DNA of 44,155 bases from an uncultured Mycoplasmatota bacterium (GTDB lineage Bacteria; Bacillota_I; Bacilli_A; RF39; UBA660), in the NCBI GenBank assembly GCA_946554325.1, contig CAMNSB010000004.1, positions 1-44,155 of the forward strand. The letters run 5' to 3'. The translations under genes and the position numbers were made by a program. Under the pieces are notes generated by a model. It ran no database searches, had not been told where the DNA came from, and worked only from the letters and a program-made list of their open reading frames with translations. Below, one piece after another: positions 14,079-22,255 of the stretch (the stretch's first letter is position 1; every line of letters begins with the position of its first letter).

Positions 14079-15104
14079 ATGAGAGCGCAAAATTCATATG
14101 GAAGTGTTGAACTAGTATGTGCAAAAAAAGATAAAACTAAGAGAAGAAAACCATACAGAGTAAGATTTGTTGTCGGCTGGGTATTTGACTATGAAACGTT
14201 AACTGCGAAACCAACTAGAAAAACAATCGGATATGCTAGAACACAAGCTGAGGGACGTATGATACGTGATAAATATCATAATAACTTATTTGATACAGAT
14301 ATGAGAAATGTATGCTTTGAATACTTATTTGGAATGTTTTACGAATATAAAAGCAAAAAAATAAAAGCATATGAAAAATATATATCGTATAAAAAATTTT
14401 ATACGGAATTAGACAAAATACCATTTAACAATATAACAACAGAAGATTTACAAAGAATAATTGATGAAAAAATGAACCATCTGAGCCCAGAATATCAAAA
14501 AAAAGTTATTAGTTTATATCACGAAATGTGGGAATTTGCTAAAGCAAAGAATATTGAAGTTGGCGCTGATGTATCAAAATTAGTTATTAAAAAGAAAAAT
14601 ATTCAATCAACTAAGCACAAACCATTTACAGAAGAGGAAATTAAGTTTTTGTGGAATCATAGAGAACCTGTCGTCGATCTAGTTTTGTGTATGATTTACA
14701 CTGGTATTAGACCTGGTGAAGCCCTTGTAATTAGCGAAGTTCACGATGACTATTTTATAACAGGTTCAAAAACAGAGGCTGGTCTAAACCGTGTTATTCC
14801 TCTCCATAATGACATCAAAGAAGTATTTCATAATCTTTATGATAACAGAGTCTTAAATAGCTATGCTTCTTCTGACAATATTTATCAAGCAGTCAAAAAA
14901 CGATTTAAAAAACTTAATTTAGAACATACGCCATACGACTGTCGTCACACCTTTGCTACTCTTGCAAGTCGTTATAAATTAGATGAACATTGTATTAAAT
15001 TAATTATGGGACACAGCATAGAAGACTTAACTAAACGTGTCTATACTCATAAGCTTATTGATGAATTAATCGATGAGGTTAACAAGATTAAGATAGATAT
15101 TTAA
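14079..15104 (+). CDS. int: Phage tyrosine integrase
   Basis: The order is an N-terminal arm-binding domain (residues 1-60), a core-binding SAM-like domain (about 75-175), and a catalytic domain with R in GIRPGEAL, HxxR in DCRHTFATL, H in MGHSIEDLT and the nucleophile Y in RVYTHKL. It would cut and join phage and chromosome at the tRNA-Met 3' end next to it. A GTTAGGAGGAAT site precedes the ATG. Intact by length (341 aa) and motifs. Confidence 0.92.
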   Translation: MRAQNSYGSVELVCAKKDKTKRRKPYRVRFVVGWVFDYETLTAKPTRKTIGYARTQAEGRMIRDKYHNNLFDTDMRNVCFEYLFGMFYEYKSKKIKAYEKYISYKKFYTELDKIPFNNITTEDLQRIIDEKMNHLSPEYQKKVISLYHEMWEFAKAKNIEVGADVSKLVIKKKNIQSTKHKPFTEEEIKFLWNHREPVVDLVLCMIYTGIRPGEALVISEVHDDYFITGSKTEAGLNRVIPLHNDIKEVFHNLYDNRVLNSYASSDNIYQAVKKRFKKLNLEHTPYDCRHTFATLASRYKLDEHCIKLIMGHSIEDLTKRVYTHKLIDELIDEVNKIKIDI

Positions 15105-15122
15105 AATTCTATCTTTTTTATT

Positions 15123-15144
15123 TGTGGGGTACGCTGTGGGGAAC
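15123..15144. repeat. Integrase arm-type repeats
   Basis: Two direct copies, TGTGGGGTAC (15123-15132) and TGTGGGGAAC (15135-15144), lie 12 bp apart just after the integrase gene and before the tRNA. This is the usual position of arm-binding sites for phage tyrosine integrases. Confidence 0.5.
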
Positions 15145-15192
15145 AGAAATTTAGTTAAATTTCAAATTGTTTAAATTCATTGAATTTACAAT

Positions 15193-15217
15193 AAAAAAAG
15201 AACCTATAAAAGGTTCT
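15193..15217 (-). terminator. Terminator of tRNA-Met, supplied by the prophage
   Basis: AGAACCT and AGGTTCT form a 7-bp stem followed by seven Ts on the minus strand, 12-36 bases past the tRNA 3' end. Because it lies inside the attachment point, the prophage seems to replace the tRNA's own terminator. Confidence 0.7.
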
Positions 15218-15228
15218 AAAATTCATAA

Positions 15229-15305
15229 TGGTAGCGACGGAGGGAATCGAACCCCCGACCTTTCGGGTATGAACCGAACGCTCTAGCCAGCTGAGCTACA
15301 TCGCC
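15229..15305 (-). tRNA. tRNA-Met(CAT), elongator type
   Basis: The full cloverleaf is readable: anticodon stem TTCGG/CCGAA with loop TTCATAC (anticodon CAT), T-loop TTCGATT and encoded CCA. The sequence is very close to the elongator tRNA-Met of Bacillus, including the G1-U72 pair. The 3' end faces the prophage and is the likely attB. Confidence 0.92.
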
Positions 15306-15384
15306 ATTTATTTGTTAGATATAACAAACAACATGATTATAACAAATTAAATACCATTTGACAATATATTTTTGGAAATTTTTG

Positions 15385-16167
15385 TTACCTAAAAATTAGC
15401 AAATATAGTTTTGTTCCTACTATTTGCAAAATGGGAGCACGAATTTTAAATTTAGGATTTTCTTTTTCTACTTCTTTTACTATCTTTTTTACAATTGATG
15501 AAAATTTCTTTTTTTCAATTATAGCAAATAGATTTCTTTGCAGTCTTGTGATACTTTGTTCTTCTATCTCTTCTTCCTTCCAAAGTAGTTTTCCTTTTTT
15601 ATCAATCATTACTTGATTAAATCCCGTGTGATAGGCACCTGGTTCTATTAGTGAAACTGAAATATTGGGATTTAGTATCTTTAATTCTTTTCTAATTGTA
15701 AATGTTAGAAGTGAGATAGCTGCTTTTGATGAGGTGTAAAAACCTAGATAAGGAAACGGAAGCATGCTCGCTAGACTAGAAGTAATAAATAGCTTTCCCT
15801 TTTTGTTTTTTAGTGTCATATTATGATAAACTCTTTGTACTAGTTCAAAATTCCCAAAAATATTGGTCTCATATACCTTTCTTAAATCTTTGATATCTGT
15901 ATTTAAAATGCTTCCTCCTATTCCAATTCCAGCATGACTTATCAAACAGTCTATTTCTATATTTTCAACTTTTTCTAAATCTTTCTGATTTGTTACATCT
16001 ATTTTTAAACAAATAGCATCTAGATCTTCCTGGTTTAATTTTTCTTTTAAATAGTCTTTTTCTTTTTCTGTTCTACTTCCTAAATAAAGTGTGTGTCCTC
16101 TTTTTATTAACTGTTTTGCTACATTATAAGCAATTCCACTTGTGGCACCCGTTATTAATATTTTCAT
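15385..16167 (-). CDS. Short-chain dehydrogenase/reductase
   Basis: A classical SDR of 260 aa: nucleotide-binding TGATSGI near residue 7, SHAGIGIGG in place of NNAG, the ETNIFG strand, catalytic Ser in FITSSLAS and YTSSK. The arginine after strand 2 (GSRTEKE) suggests NADP(H) preference. The substrate cannot be told. It stands alone between the tRNA and the two-component system. Confidence 0.85.
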   Translation of the reverse strand: MKILITGATSGIAYNVAKQLIKRGHTLYLGSRTEKEKDYLKEKLNQEDLDAICLKIDVTNQKDLEKVENIEIDCLISHAGIGIGGSILNTDIKDLRKVYETNIFGNFELVQRVYHNMTLKNKKGKLFITSSLASMLPFPYLGFYTSSKAAISLLTFTIRKELKILNPNISVSLIEPGAYHTGFNQVMIDKKGKLLWKEEEIEEQSITRLQRNLFAIIEKKKFSSIVKKIVKEVEKENPKFKIRAPILQIVGTKLYLLIFR

Positions 16168-16204
16168 GCTATCACCATTTTTAGTATAACCAAAAAAAGG
16201 AATT

Positions 16205-17482
16205 CTATTTGGGAATTCCTTTTGTAATTATAAATGATACACCTTTTTTCTCATTTTTTATACTAATATCGTAACCTATCATATTTAAAGTTTTTTTGAC
16301 AATGGATAATCCTAAGCCAAACTCTCCCTTGATTCCTTTACGGAACGGAGTAAAAATTCCATTTAGTAAATCATTATTGATATTGGCTCCATCATTATAT
16401 AAGATAATTTTGTTAAATTTCGCAGTTATTTTTATTGTTGTATCTGCGTATCTCATAAAGTTTCCTAATAGATTGTCTAATATGGTCTCCCAATGTTCTT
16501 CGGTACCATAATATTTTGATCTTTTATCCATTTCTAGAATAAATTTAATATCTTTTCGTTGAAATTTAAATTTTGATACTTCTTCTTCTAGAGTCTTTTT
16601 CATATCTACTAGGACAATATTTAAATCTTTTGAATTTTTGAGATAGTCTAGTTTATTTAAGTAAAGAAGTGAGTGTACTTTTTGTTCTAATTTTCCTGTT
16701 TGCTCTCCAATTACTTTTAGAGCGATTTCTTTTTCTTCTACTCCATCTTGGACAGCTTCCACGTACGATTTTATAACGGTGAGAGGTGTTTTAAAATCAT
16801 GTGATATATTTTGATACATTTGATTGCGATACTCTTCCTGGTTCTTAAGAGTGATTCGCATATCTTCAATAGCAAGTGCTAAAGAACGCATTTCATCATC
16901 CACTTCAAAATCCACTTTATGGTTATAATCATCATTATCAATATTATCAATTTTATTTTTGAGCTTTTCTATTTTTCTTACAATAAATCCACTCCATATA
17001 ATTAATATTAAAGATATTATGAGAAAGGTTGCCAAAATAATTGGTAATATTGCCCCTAAAATTTTGGCTTTGATTCGGTTAATATAGATGTCATTACTAA
17101 TTGCAACTTTTACAACTGCATCTTTTCTAATTGTATAGTAATAATAGGTGTTATGTTGGTAGTCAAATTTTCCATAGTTATTGGTTAGTTTTTTTAAAAG
17201 CACTTTGGGATCTTTGACTTTAATAATATCGTATATGTTTTCACTGGCAATAATAGAGTCATTTACAATGTATAAGTAGCCAACTTCTGTATTCAGCAAG
17301 TCTGTTTTTGTACTGGATTCAATTAATGCTAATGGTTCTCTTAGATAATTATAAATATTTTCTTCTGCAACAGGCATTAAGACTTTGGGAATTATGACCC
17401 CTAGTGCAATAAAGATAATAGCAAATGTTGCGACTATTAAGCATAAGAGTTGTCTTGAAAGTTTTGATGTCATTGATTTCAT
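16205..17482 (-). CDS. Sensor histidine kinase
   Basis: The layout is a transmembrane helix (about 12-33), an extracellular sensor of about 110 residues, a second helix (about 142-168), a HAMP-like linker, the dimerisation/phospho-acceptor box ISHDFKTPLTV, and the ATP-binding N box (DNLLGNFMRYA) and G box (GEFGLGLSIVKK). It overlaps the response-regulator gene by four bases (ATGA), so they form one operon. The signal is unknown; the pair resembles envelope-stress systems of Bacillota. Confidence 0.88.
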   Translation of the reverse strand: MKSMTSKLSRQLLCLIVATFAIIFIALGVIIPKVLMPVAEENIYNYLREPLALIESSTKTDLLNTEVGYLYIVNDSIIASENIYDIIKVKDPKVLLKKLTNNYGKFDYQHNTYYYYTIRKDAVVKVAISNDIYINRIKAKILGAILPIILATFLIISLILIIWSGFIVRKIEKLKNKIDNIDNDDYNHKVDFEVDDEMRSLALAIEDMRITLKNQEEYRNQMYQNISHDFKTPLTVIKSYVEAVQDGVEEKEIALKVIGEQTGKLEQKVHSLLYLNKLDYLKNSKDLNIVLVDMKKTLEEEVSKFKFQRKDIKFILEMDKRSKYYGTEEHWETILDNLLGNFMRYADTTIKITAKFNKIILYNDGANINNDLLNGIFTPFRKGIKGEFGLGLSIVKKTLNMIGYDISIKNEKKGVSFIITKGIPK

Positions 17483-18132
17483 AGTCGGTACCCATATCCA
17501 TAAATTGCAGAGATTTTAAGTTTTGGCATTTTCTTTCGGAGTCTTCTAACCAAATCATCTACGACTCTATCTGAGCCAAAATAGTCATCTCCCCATACAG
17601 AGTTTAGAATCTCCTCTCTTGAAAAGCTCTTTCTTTCGTTTTTTACAAACAGTAATAGTAAATCAAACTCTAGTGTTGTTAAAATAATGTCTTTGTCTTC
17701 TTCTTTTACTATTCGTTCTACTTCATCAATTATATAGTCTTTATAAGTAATCAATGTATTTTTGTTTTTATAAACTCTCTTAATAATATTGTTGACTCTT
17801 AAGACAAGTTCTTTACTAGAATAAGGTTTTGTAATGTAATCATCGCTTCCTAGTTCTAATCCTAAGATTTTATCCAAGTCTTGATCTCTTGCTGATGTAA
17901 ATATGACTGGTACGTGAGAATCTTTTTCTCGGATAGCCTTGATTACATCGTATCCACTGATATCATCTCCTAACATAATATCTAAGATCCATAAGTTGCA
18001 GGGATTACCAATGTAGGCAATTGCCTCCCCTCCTTTTTCAAATATTACCACTTGGTAGCCTGCTTTTTCTAAATATGCTTTAATTAAATTCGATAAATCT
18101 TTTTCATCTTCTGCTAAACAAATTGTATACAT
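17479..18132 (-). CDS. OmpR-family response regulator
   Basis: The receiver domain has the acidic pair (AEDE), phospho-acceptor Asp (LWILDIMLGDD), Thr/Ser (VIFTSARD) and Lys (YITKPY). The winged-helix effector domain (LTTLEFDLLLLF, SREEILNSVWGDD, VVDDLVRRLRKKM) is complete at 217 aa. Direct repeats about 180 bases upstream may be its binding site. Confidence 0.9.
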   Translation of the reverse strand: MYTICLAEDEKDLSNLIKAYLEKAGYQVVIFEKGGEAIAYIGNPCNLWILDIMLGDDISGYDVIKAIREKDSHVPVIFTSARDQDLDKILGLELGSDDYITKPYSSKELVLRVNNIIKRVYKNKNTLITYKDYIIDEVERIVKEEDKDIILTTLEFDLLLLFVKNERKSFSREEILNSVWGDDYFGSDRVVDDLVRRLRKKMPKLKISAIYGYGYRL

Positions 18133-18168
18133 AATACTTCACCTATTTATAGTATATCACTATTTTTT

Positions 18169-18297
18169 TTATTTTTCTATTTTCTTACCACCTTCTCTTC
18201 CTACATTTATATTAATAGTATTATTTGGTATTTCAACATATTTGGTTTGTTTTTGATTTTCTATTTTATTGGCATCATCTCCTTTTGATGTATCCAT
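18169..18297 (-). CDS. Possible small polar peptide ahead of the two-component genes, 42 aa
   Basis: The frame encodes a polar peptide (MDTSKGDDANKIENQKQTKY, then VEIPNNTININVGREGGKK) with a plausible protein composition but no clear ribosome-binding site. It could be the first cistron of the two-component operon or the tail of a lost gene. Confidence 0.3.
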   Translation of the reverse strand: MDTSKGDDANKIENQKQTKYVEIPNNTININVGREGGKKIEK

Positions 18298-18305
18298 CTT
18301 ATCAA

Positions 18306-18353
18306 GCAATTATCAGAGAATTATCAAAGAATTATGGGAAATTATGGGAAATG
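18306..18353. repeat. Tandem AATTATCA/AATTATGGGA repeats, period about 11-12 bp
   Basis: Four AATTATC- or AATTATGGG-type units follow each other at helical spacing. OmpR-family regulators bind direct repeats spaced by one DNA turn, so this may be the autoregulatory site of the regulator at 17479-18132. Confidence 0.4.
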
Positions 18354-18410
18354 ATTTTTTCTGTACTTCAGAGTCCTTTATTTTATAATAGGGAGCGATG
18401 GAGCGATTCT

Positions 18411-19077
18411 ATGGAAAGAATAAAATTTAGTACACTTCATTTAGAGAATTTAAAACGTTATTCAAAACAAGGGACGAATGCCACTTTATATATAGATTCT
18501 GATGGAGTGCGGCTATGAAGGTTTTAGATCGTTATACTATGGAAGAAAAGAAAGAGCTTTTTTATGGATGGGAAATGAAGGATCTTTCTATTGATAGGTT
18601 TTTGTTCCCTCATACTTTATATGTAGAAGAGGATAAGGTAGAAGCTTATGCTATCCATCATTTGAAAAATTCAGAGATATTATATGATTATTATCAAGAC
18701 TACTCTTTTTTTAATTTTGATCAGATGCTTCATTCTTTTAAAGATGCAAGTCTTATTTTGAGGCGTGTTCATGAAAATAAGATTGTGGGAGGAGATATTA
18801 ATTTTGATAATATCTTGATTAATCAAAATGGTTTCTTACAATATATTGATGTTTTTGATAGTTGTCACTTTGATTCTTTTTGTTCTGCTAATTTTGTTTC
18901 TTTAGCATTATATAATTTTATGACTTTATATAGGGGGGGACTTCTTCTTTTGATATCAATGAAAATACAGATAAAATTTCTTTTTTACTTGCTATTCGTC
19001 GTTTGATTGCAAATAAGAGTAATACTATCCGTTATTTTATAGAACTAAAACAAAAAATAAGAAGATGTAAATTATAA
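18411..19077 (+). pseudogene. Protein-kinase-like gene with two frameshifts
   Basis: Three frames joined give one protein of about 220 aa: SKQGTNATLYIDSDGV (glycine-loop-like), then AMKVLDRY, then a catalytic-loop-like GGDINFDNILIN and YIDVFDS, ending in LAIRRLIANKSNTIRYF. This resembles small kinase-like (APH/ePK-type) proteins. The first shift is near 18510 (GTGCGGCTATG). The second is at a run of seven Gs (18933-18939). The G run could switch the gene by slippage, but the first shift suggests decay. HxD is replaced by GGD. Confidence 0.55.
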
Positions 19078-19093
19078 GCTCTTCTTATTTTTA
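19056..19093. terminator. Bidirectional terminator
   Basis: AATAAGAAGA (19056-19065) pairs with TCTTCTTATT (19080-19089), with T-rich flanks on both strands. It separates the convergent kinase-like pseudogene and the CotF-like gene. Confidence 0.65.
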
Positions 19094-19408
19094 TTATCCG
19101 TTTAAATCTGATAGTTCTACTCCTAGCATTTGTGCTTTCTCATCTATTTTCATACTCTCTGCTTTTTCTAGGGAATACCATCCTTTTTGAAACATCAATT
19201 CAAAAACTTCTCGTTGCATAGTGGCAATATTTAAAAACATATCATAGTAACTTTGATATAAATGCTCATTACTTGCCTCTGTCATTGTCACTACATAGTC
19301 TTTTTCTATACATTTTAGAGAGCTAAGCAAATCTCCTAGATGGTCTTTATCATTTAACTTCATTCCTTTAGGCACTTCTACTTTGGGATTGGATATTTTA
19401 TTATTCAT
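19094..19408 (-). CDS. CotF-like spore coat protein
   Basis: A 104-aa helical protein with the coat F pattern: LNDKDHLGDLLSSLKCIEKD, TEASNEHLYQSYYDMFLNIA and MQREVFELMFQKGWYSLEKA. CotF-family proteins are packed in the spore coat. Its start overlaps the partner gene by eight bases, and such pairs are common in spore formers. This is one of the best signs that the host sporulates. Confidence 0.8.
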   Translation of the reverse strand: MNNKISNPKVEVPKGMKLNDKDHLGDLLSSLKCIEKDYVVTMTEASNEHLYQSYYDMFLNIATMQREVFELMFQKGWYSLEKAESMKIDEKAQMLGVELSDLNG

Positions 19409-19628
19409 TAGATCCTCCTTGATTTAAAATATTTAAGATTGTATTTGTATTTTCATGAAACATTTTGCTAGCACGTGTTATGATATCTTTCACATCATTT
19501 TCCTCTACTTGTTGAATACAATTACTTAGCTTTTTATAGATAGAACAATTCCAATTGAACATGTCTGATAGATAATCTAGATCCTTTCCTGTAATAATGT
19601 TAGGTACTACTTCGTAGTTTTCTTGCAT
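19401..19628 (-). CDS. Spore-coat-associated small protein
   Basis: A 75-aa helical protein (NIITGKDLDYLSDMFNWNCS, then CIQQVEENDVKDIITRASKM) of the type that precedes CotF-like genes. The ATG at 19628 has AAGGAG at eight-base spacing, whereas an upstream in-frame ATG at 19679 lacks a site. A role in the coat with its partner is inferred from the pairing. Confidence 0.65.
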   Translation of the reverse strand: MQENYEVVPNIITGKDLDYLSDMFNWNCSIYKKLSNCIQQVEENDVKDIITRASKMFHENTNTILNILNQGGSNE

Positions 19629-19690
19629 AAATTCATCTCCTTCCTTTTTAGTATGAACTGCTCTCTTTTTTTCATACAATGAAATAATTC

Positions 19691-19719
19691 TTGCCTTCTA
19701 TCTTTATTTTCTCTATAAT
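19691..19719 (+). promoter_or_regulatory. Promoter of the 19748 gene
   Basis: TTGCCT (19691-19696) and TATAAT (19714-19719) with a 17-base spacer, 29 bases before the start codon. Confidence 0.55.
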
Positions 19720-19747
19720 AAGCAATGAAAGAAAAGAGGGACTTATT

Positions 19748-20500
19748 ATGCCAAAAAATTATCATAAAGAAATTACAGAAATTATAAAAAGTGGAATCTT
19801 GCAAGAAGATAAGCTTACCATTCAAAAGAAGATGATAGAACTTTCTAAAATTCATGATGTCAACGCTATGAAAACATTATACTTATTAATTCGGATGCAA
19901 CCAACGATTGCTTTCGAAAACACTAAGTATTTAATGGCAAACCTAGATTATCAAGACAAAATCGACCACAGTACCATTATGACAAATTTGGCAAATAACA
20001 CTGTAAAGGCATCTTATCGCTTGTTATATGCACTTATTACCTCATTTTATATCAATCCTAATCTAAAAGATGAGAATAAAAGTACTTTATATGGTTACTT
20101 AATGGCTCATCTTGCTGATATTTATAAAGCAGATAATAACTTTCATGCGAAAGTAGAATTAGAAAAATTAATGTTTGGACTAGTAGAAAAAACAATGCTC
20201 TTATACCCATTTGATCCTAAAAAGAAATGTTATCAAGATAAATTTGGAAGTCAAAAAAATTATTATGAACTACTAGAGAGATACCAAAATGAACATTCTT
20301 ATTATTTTAGTCATCCATCAAAGGAAACACCAAAAATGAAAAAATTATTAAAAAGAATGGAGCAAGAAGAACCTTACACTCCATCCAAAAGTTGCATGAG
20401 TAAAATCAGGGATATAGAAATATTTCAAACAGATGAGAGATTTACAAAAGTAAAGCGTTATAACTATAGTACTTTAGAGTTTACAAAAAAGCATTTTTAA
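19748..20500 (+). CDS. Unknown protein, 250 aa
   Basis: A soluble, mostly helical protein (LTIQKKMIELSKIHDVNAMK, TLYGYLMAHLADIYKADNNF, KLMFGLVEKTMLLYPFDPKK). Two tryptophan-free halves and a basic C-terminus are seen, but no known motif. The ATG at 19748, behind GAGGGA, is preferred to one at 19691 that lies in the promoter. A short GGAC/GTCC hairpin follows the stop. Confidence 0.6.
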   Translation: MPKNYHKEITEIIKSGILQEDKLTIQKKMIELSKIHDVNAMKTLYLLIRMQPTIAFENTKYLMANLDYQDKIDHSTIMTNLANNTVKASYRLLYALITSFYINPNLKDENKSTLYGYLMAHLADIYKADNNFHAKVELEKLMFGLVEKTMLLYPFDPKKKCYQDKFGSQKNYYELLERYQNEHSYYFSHPSKETPKMKKLLKRMEQEEPYTPSKSCMSKIRDIEIFQTDERFTKVKRYNYSTLEFTKKHF

Positions 20501-20586
20501 AAGGACTTGTGTCCTTTCAGGCTGTTGACAAAGTAAATTTTGTTAATAGTCTTTTAATTTATTAACAAATCTGTTATTATAAAAAT

Positions 20587-20637
20587 GCGAGTGATAATCT
20601 ATTCTCAATAAATACATTGTCATAACTCGCTTTTTTG
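20587..20637 (+). terminator. Terminator-like hairpin in the decayed region
   Basis: GCGAGT and ACTCGC arms, about 35 bases apart, are followed by TTTTTT. The stretch around it (20501-20650) holds no gene; the GGCTGTTGACAAAG sequence at 20520 looks like an IS end but is not proven. Confidence 0.4.
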
Positions 20638-20650
20638 ATATAAAACTGAT

Positions 20651-20773
20651 ATGTCTTTATTAAAATGTTTATATTTATCTACTAAAAATATATCTAAAAA
20701 ATGGGATCAGGCTTATAGAAATTGGGGATCTATTTTATCAGAACTATCTATTATGTTTGATAATAGAATATAA
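20651..20773 (+). pseudogene. Fragment of an IS256-family transposase (3' end)
   Basis: Forty codons ending in a stop read LLKCLYLSTKNISKKWDQAY then RNWGSILSELSIMF. The WxxAxRNWG...L motif is the conserved C-terminus of IS256 (mutator-type) transposases. Everything upstream is missing, so this is a remnant. Confidence 0.7.
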
Positions 20774-20876
20774 ATTCTTTGACAATTAAATAATATATGT
20801 TATTATTTAGATAACAAAAAAGGAACTATTAAAGTTCCAAAATATCGTGGTTAGATGTCATTTACACAGATTTTTT

Positions 20877-20948
20877 TACACACTCGCAGGTACTTATACT
20901 CATAAAAATTTAAACGACTTGATAGAGCCTATTAATCTATTTGATTAA
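20877..20948 (+). pseudogene. Fragment of a tyrosine integrase (C-terminus)
   Basis: The frame reads TLAGTYTHKNLNDLIEPINL and stops. TYTH is the active-site tyrosine region of phage and ICE integrases, and the tail fits their ends. Two direct TGTTGTCTAC repeats 11 bp apart and a terminator follow, just as the complete integrase at 14079 is followed by arm repeats and a terminator before a tRNA end. The rest of this element is lost. Confidence 0.6.
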
Positions 20949-20956
20949 TAGTTTTT

Positions 20957-20977
20957 TGTTGTCTACATGTTGTCTAC
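20957..20977. repeat. Arm-type direct repeats of the lost integrase element
   Basis: TGTTGTCTAC occurs at 20957-20966 and 20968-20977, one helical turn apart, directly after the integrase fragment. Repeats of this sequence type are commonly found after integrase genes in Bacillota. Confidence 0.5.
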
Positions 20978-20993
20978 GCTAAATCATAAAAAC

Positions 20994-21034
20994 AATAAGA
21001 AAGCCACTTATAATTGAGTGACTTTCTTATTTAT
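20994..21034. terminator. Terminator hairpin before element 1
   Basis: AATAAGAAAGCCACT pairs with AGTGACTTTCTTATT (21017-21031, one mismatch). It ends the remnant of the tyrosine-integrase element. Confidence 0.65.
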
Positions 21035-21045
21035 CAACAAAATAA

Positions 21046-21117
21046 TGGTGCGAGTAAGAAAGTTATTTCAAACTTTTTTCGCTAAAGTAAGATCAATACA
21101 ATATTTGTATCAATTTC
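21046..21117. other. Left attachment end of element 1
   Basis: Starting with TGGTGCGAGTAAG, this 70-80-bp stretch aligns with the left end of element 2 (32266-32338): shared are GTTAT, AACTTTTT, CGCTAAA, AATACA and TTTGTATCAATTTCT. The last motif recurs inverted at the right end (24896-24906), as expected of the two arms of an attP split by integration. Confidence 0.65.
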
Positions 21118-21165
21118 TAATAATATTTTAACAAATAATGAAATAAGTAGCAATATTTTTGATTC

Positions 21166-22143
21166 TTATTTTTTATTTCTATCGAATAGTGTTTTCTTTA
21201 AAATAGGACCTTGAATTTCATCTAGATTTATATATTCATGTCGTTTGAAACTCAATACTATATCTTCAAGAGTTTCTGTTGTAAATAAACATTCTATTTC
21301 ATCAGATATAGATTTCAATTCAACAGATGGCATTTTTTGTTCATTATTATCTATTAAATATTCCCATTCGTTTATGTAATATAAAACATTACCATATTGA
21401 TTAATAACCATAATATTTTTATTATTTGATTTATTGTATAAAATTGGGCTGACATTTCCAATAATTCTTGAAACATCACACACATCTTGATTACCAACTA
21501 ATGCTATTAATTTCTCATATTGTTCTGGATATACAGAATACACAATAAAATTAGAAACAGAAGAAAACCTTAAATGTTCATATAAATTTCTAGATAGAAC
21601 TTTAATTTTACCTTTATTATTTATTATTAATTTATTTAATTCTTTTACATTAGATTGCTCTAAATCAGATGTATTAATTAAAATTTGTTGTTCCAACATT
21701 TTATAACTAGATAACCTATCGTTAAATTCTTGTTTTTTTTCTAAAATTCTTTCATCTAAATCTTCTGTGTATGGTAAATAAACCCAAGTCTTATCACACA
21801 ATTCTTTATTTTTTTGCGTTGCAAATTCTAGTGCTTCTTCATAATTATCAAATACTTTATCTACTAAATTCGAATTAGTACAGGCATAATTAATAAGATT
21901 AAATTCTGGTATAACTCTTTCCCAACTATAATACTGTCTCTTTTGATATGGAAATACAACCTCATATTCTTTTAAAGATTTGCCATTTTCTTTATATCTA
22001 ATTTTGTCACTTAATAGGTAACATTTAGATACTATATAACAAACTACATCATAGTTTCTTTCTAATTCATTTAACCCATGACACCAACCAATTTGTTCAA
22101 TAATTGGCATAGCAACATATTTAACTGGATAATTACATTTCAT
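21166..22143 (-). CDS. Element 1 cargo protein, 325 aa, unknown
   Basis: This protein is not recognised. The N-terminus reads VKYVAMPIIEQIGWCHGLNE then LERNYDVVCYIVSKCYLL; a central helical part follows and the end is acidic. It has no relation in sequence to the element 2 cargo, yet its upstream region (GGGAGGTTTAC and preceding bases) is nearly identical to that of the element 2 cargo gene. It therefore occupies a cargo slot. Possible defence or host-fitness gene; not established. Confidence 0.6.
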   Translation of the reverse strand: MKCNYPVKYVAMPIIEQIGWCHGLNELERNYDVVCYIVSKCYLLSDKIRYKENGKSLKEYEVVFPYQKRQYYSWERVIPEFNLINYACTNSNLVDKVFDNYEEALEFATQKNKELCDKTWVYLPYTEDLDERILEKKQEFNDRLSSYKMLEQQILINTSDLEQSNVKELNKLIINNKGKIKVLSRNLYEHLRFSSVSNFIVYSVYPEQYEKLIALVGNQDVCDVSRIIGNVSPILYNKSNNKNIMVINQYGNVLYYINEWEYLIDNNEQKMPSVELKSISDEIECLFTTETLEDIVLSFKRHEYINLDEIQGPILKKTLFDRNKK

Positions 22144-22192
22144 TGGTAAACCTCCCTTGATTACTTATTATTTTATCACACTTTTATACTAT
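22144..22192 (-). promoter_or_regulatory. Conserved cargo leader of element 1
   Basis: On the minus strand TGTGATAAAATAATAAGTAA followed by a GGGAGGTTTAC ribosome-binding segment is shared with 34314-34352 of element 2, although the genes behind them are unrelated. Confidence 0.55.
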
Positions 22193-22255
22193 TTTAACAA
22201 TTATTATCATTTTTTCGTTAAATATATTCTTCGTTTCTAAATAGAATCCTACTTT

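Larger units (their letters stand above)
1..15233. mobile_element. Prophage, right part; left end outside window
   Basis: This is a temperate-phage right arm. Leftward early genes (replication, RecT recombination, small zinc-ribbon and hypothetical proteins) face a rightward lysogeny block of CI-like repressor, ImmA-like protease, unknown protein and tyrosine integrase. The integrase ends about 125 bp from the 3' end of tRNA-Met, so that tRNA 3' end is the likely attachment core. No second copy of the tRNA-Met 3' sequence was found near the left edge, so the other attachment site and the packaging, structural and lysis genes should lie to the left. Intactness of the whole prophage cannot be judged. 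Confidence 0.9.

Noticed and set aside
18225-18518. A 97-aa rightward frame starting at 18225
   Set aside because: Its first half is AT-rich with no protein-like pattern and covers the repeats upstream of the regulator gene; only the part from 18411 belongs to the kinase-like pseudogene.
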